Of a stretch of DNA of 15,485 nucleotides, positions 14,901-15,485 are shown one piece after another. Below the pieces are notes generated by a model, which ran no database searches, was not told the DNA's origin, and saw only the letters and a program-made list of their open reading frames with translations. The DNA is from Anaerolineae bacterium (GTDB lineage Bacteria > Chloroflexota > Anaerolineae > Anaerolineales > E44-bin32), in assembly GCA_030673735.1 (NCBI GenBank), contig DAOVIK010000010.1:1-15485 (forward strand), written 5' to 3'. Position 1 is the first letter of the stretch; each line of letters starts with the position of its first letter. Made by a program: the position numbers and the translations under genes.

Positions 14901-15335
14901 ACCGGTCGCCTGGACGAGCCAGTGGGTCTGGCTATCGACAACGAAGGACGGGTCTACGTTGCGGATACATGGAACATGCGCGTCCAGGTGTTTGAGGAGA
15001 TTGCGGACAACTGGTTCATCACGGTTCTCGAGTGGCCGATCGAGGGTTGGTACGGTGATTCGCTGGACAACAAGCCCTACTTGGCCTACAGCCCATCGGG
15101 ACATATATGCGTGTCCGATCCGGAAGGGTTCTTGGTGCTGTGCTTCACGACAGAAGGCGTCTATGTATCCGGGTGGGGCGGTCTTGGCTCTTCCGAGGCG
15201 CGCTTCGGATTGCCCAGCGGCATGGCCTTCGACTCTGAAGGAGCCTTATGGGTTGTGGATACCGGCAATAGCCGCCTGATGAAGTTCGTGCCGGACCTGC
15301 CCGAATTGATATCTGATCCAGCAAATGGAGAGTGA
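11916..15335 (+). CDS. TIGR03663-type membrane glycosyltransferase-like protein with C-terminal six-repeat NHL propeller
   Basis: 1139 residues. The first 640 or so hold many hydrophobic helices with the GT39/ArnT-like arrangement. After helix 1 (about 28-42) an SHDESLH motif puts Asp55-Glu56 in the first external loop, the usual catalytic acidic pair in GT-C enzymes that use polyprenyl-phosphate sugars. HGPLQFHAVALSYFLFGDSD, ARIPAAVASVL and KETSFIYTALF follow. After the last helix an external region (about 635-830; YNRMWWPMQDYFG, WDIWYNRDYEAY) is rich in aromatic residues. Six NHL repeats with VADT-like cores at about residues 865, 919, 968, 1015, 1066 and 1113 form a likely six-bladed propeller outside the membrane. 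It overlaps rluB by ATGA, and sucC follows 17 bases later. I expect transfer of a sugar to a surface acceptor recognised by the propeller (inference). Confidence 0.88.
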   Translation: MTTLEASEQKRESWLDRTLNLGVRIDVETIVICLLLLAAIVTRFYDLETRVMSHDESLHTYFSWSLAEGRGFEHTPLMHGPLQFHAVALSYFLFGDSDATARIPAAVASVLAVGMVLLFRKWLGRTGTLVAMGLMVISPYMMYYGRYVRNEALVIPMVLLTLYSMIRYVETRRSLWIYLFALSLSLHFTTKETSFIYTALFMIFLAILLLVKLFSRRWKSAIHMIGFIIGAAIGLVGLGMVFYILFGDGLGGTISAAETIQPLDPTSGLPVATIDPSRFGLLALILLGAGLLIAGISLILSFGKRLRVEFPTFDLLLVSSTMVLPQLAAIPAELLGWDPIAYEDPEAFALTAIAVGVLVVISAGIGLLWDWRRWLIAASVFFVPFIILQTTILTNPSGLATGLVGSLGYWIDQQGVHRGSQPWYYYLALQVPFYEYLPALGALLAPVAAFFGRRKENADEETSSSVEDAASSAGGERFPVIIFLGFWAITSFAAFSYAGERMPWLTVHITLPLILLGGWTFGKLLNSIDWAAWRQRKAWLMALLLGLSMLSMVWAMAYALGDPPPFQGSEIAQLQTTLGFLIALILAIASLFALAYQSTSWSPGGFFKLAGVIVLAVLTVLTARTALRATFINYDDPTEFMVYAHSATGVKTLLDQVEDLSLRTTDGLAIDVAYDSDVSWPFQWYLRNYTQPHFYSQNPTRDLLNYPIVIAGNDVWSRIDPILGDRYYKFEYNRMWWPMQDYFGLTWERISNALRSPEMRSALWDIWYNRDYEAYIQITGRRLTLDNWYNADRMRLYVRKDAAALVWDYNMRPPEISFLPGEDPYADGMQELHAVQVIGSEPGSRPGQFLRPRDIALALDGSIYVADTENHRIQHLSTDGEVLDYWGVYGQATIDENVPGLVFDAPWGLAVGTNGYVYVADTWNNRVQRFTADGEFINEVGLGGLASPEDNMWGPRDIAIDNQGRVFVADTGNKRVLFFDDRLRYLGEFGGGGAGTGRLDEPVGLAIDNEGRVYVADTWNMRVQVFEEIADNWFITVLEWPIEGWYGDSLDNKPYLAYSPSGHICVSDPEGFLVLCFTTEGVYVSGWGGLGSSEARFGLPSGMAFDSEGALWVVDTGNSRLMKFVPDLPELISDPANGE

Positions 15336-15352
15336 TTTGGAGGCAGCGCTGA

Positions 15353-15485
15353 ATGAAGCTGCATGAGTATCAGGCAAAGCAAATCTTCGCTCAACACGGG
15401 ATTCCGATTCCCCGCGGCAGAGTCGCGGGTATCGCCGATGAGGCCCGAACGATTGCGGAGGAGCTGGGCGGGAGAGGTGTCGTCA
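15353..15485 (+). CDS. sucC: Succinyl-CoA synthetase (ADP-forming) beta subunit, partial
   Basis: The first 44 codons are visible. MKLHEYQAKQIFAQHGIPIP is the hallmark N-terminus of SucC, the ATP-grasp subunit that couples succinyl-CoA cleavage to ATP formation in the TCA cycle, and the frame continues RGRVAGIADEARTIAEELGG. GGAGG at 15339-15343 lies nine bases before the ATG. It starts 17 bases after the glycosyltransferase stop with no visible terminator between them, so readthrough is likely, and sucD would be expected downstream. A malate-CoA ligase or ATP-citrate lyase-like paralogue has a similar start but is less likely. Confidence 0.93.
   Translation, partial: MKLHEYQAKQIFAQHGIPIPRGRVAGIADEARTIAEELGGRGVV

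Noticed and set aside
1..15485. Search for CRISPR arrays, tRNAs, insertion sequences, phage or antiphage defence genes.
   Set aside because: No regularly spaced direct repeats, cloverleaf, transposase, integrase or toxin-antitoxin pair is visible. The kinase-phosphatase pair lacks other defence context, so calling it a defence system would be unsupported.

Overview
The window looks like a chromosomal segment of a Chloroflexota bacterium, probably near Anaerolineae. This is inferred from four gene types: a TIGR03663-type membrane glycosyltransferase fused to NHL repeats, a soluble Ser/Thr kinase carrying PQQ-like repeats, a type 2 IPP isomerase next to a DDILG-type prenyl synthase, and a G5-domain/TolB-like lipoprotein. 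No rRNA or marker gene confirms it. There are no tRNAs, CRISPR arrays, insertion sequences or phage genes, and coding density is high.

Layout. (1) 1-4566, leftward: IPP isomerase (fni) and a GGPP/FPP-type prenyl synthase share an ATGA stop/start overlap. A kinase with an eight-repeat PQQ-like propeller follows, with its own extended -10 promoter, then a PP2C phosphatase cut by the window edge. (2) 4567-4695: two back-to-back promoters, one for the isoprenoid operon and one for rightward acpP. (3) 4995-5020: a perfect 11-bp hairpin between convergent acpP and a leftward ChlI-like AAA+ ATPase. (4) 6193-6485: a decayed acyl-CoA thioesterase pseudogene squeezed between the AAA+ gene and a small probable beta-flower protein. 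(5) 7022-10520, leftward: a promoter, a 91-aa unknown protein, a G5/PD40 lipoprotein, UDP-glucuronate decarboxylase and a GtrA flippase-like protein, which suggests a cell-envelope glycan operon. (6) 10565-15485, rightward: scpB, rluB, a 1139-aa glycosyltransferase-NHL fusion and the start of sucC, joined by TGATG and ATGA overlaps and a short gap.

How they fit. The left block makes allylic prenyl diphosphates (lipid and carrier precursors) and pairs a kinase with a phosphatase. The UXS, GtrA and GT39-like genes point to UDP-xylose and polyprenyl-linked sugar use at the cell surface. ScpB and RluB are housekeeping. Three unrelated beta-propeller families (PQQ, PD40, NHL) are each fused to something else here. 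The best evidence of something not covered by routine gene calls is the thioesterase remnant, the divergent promoter pair, and a recurring TGnTATAATC promoter element.
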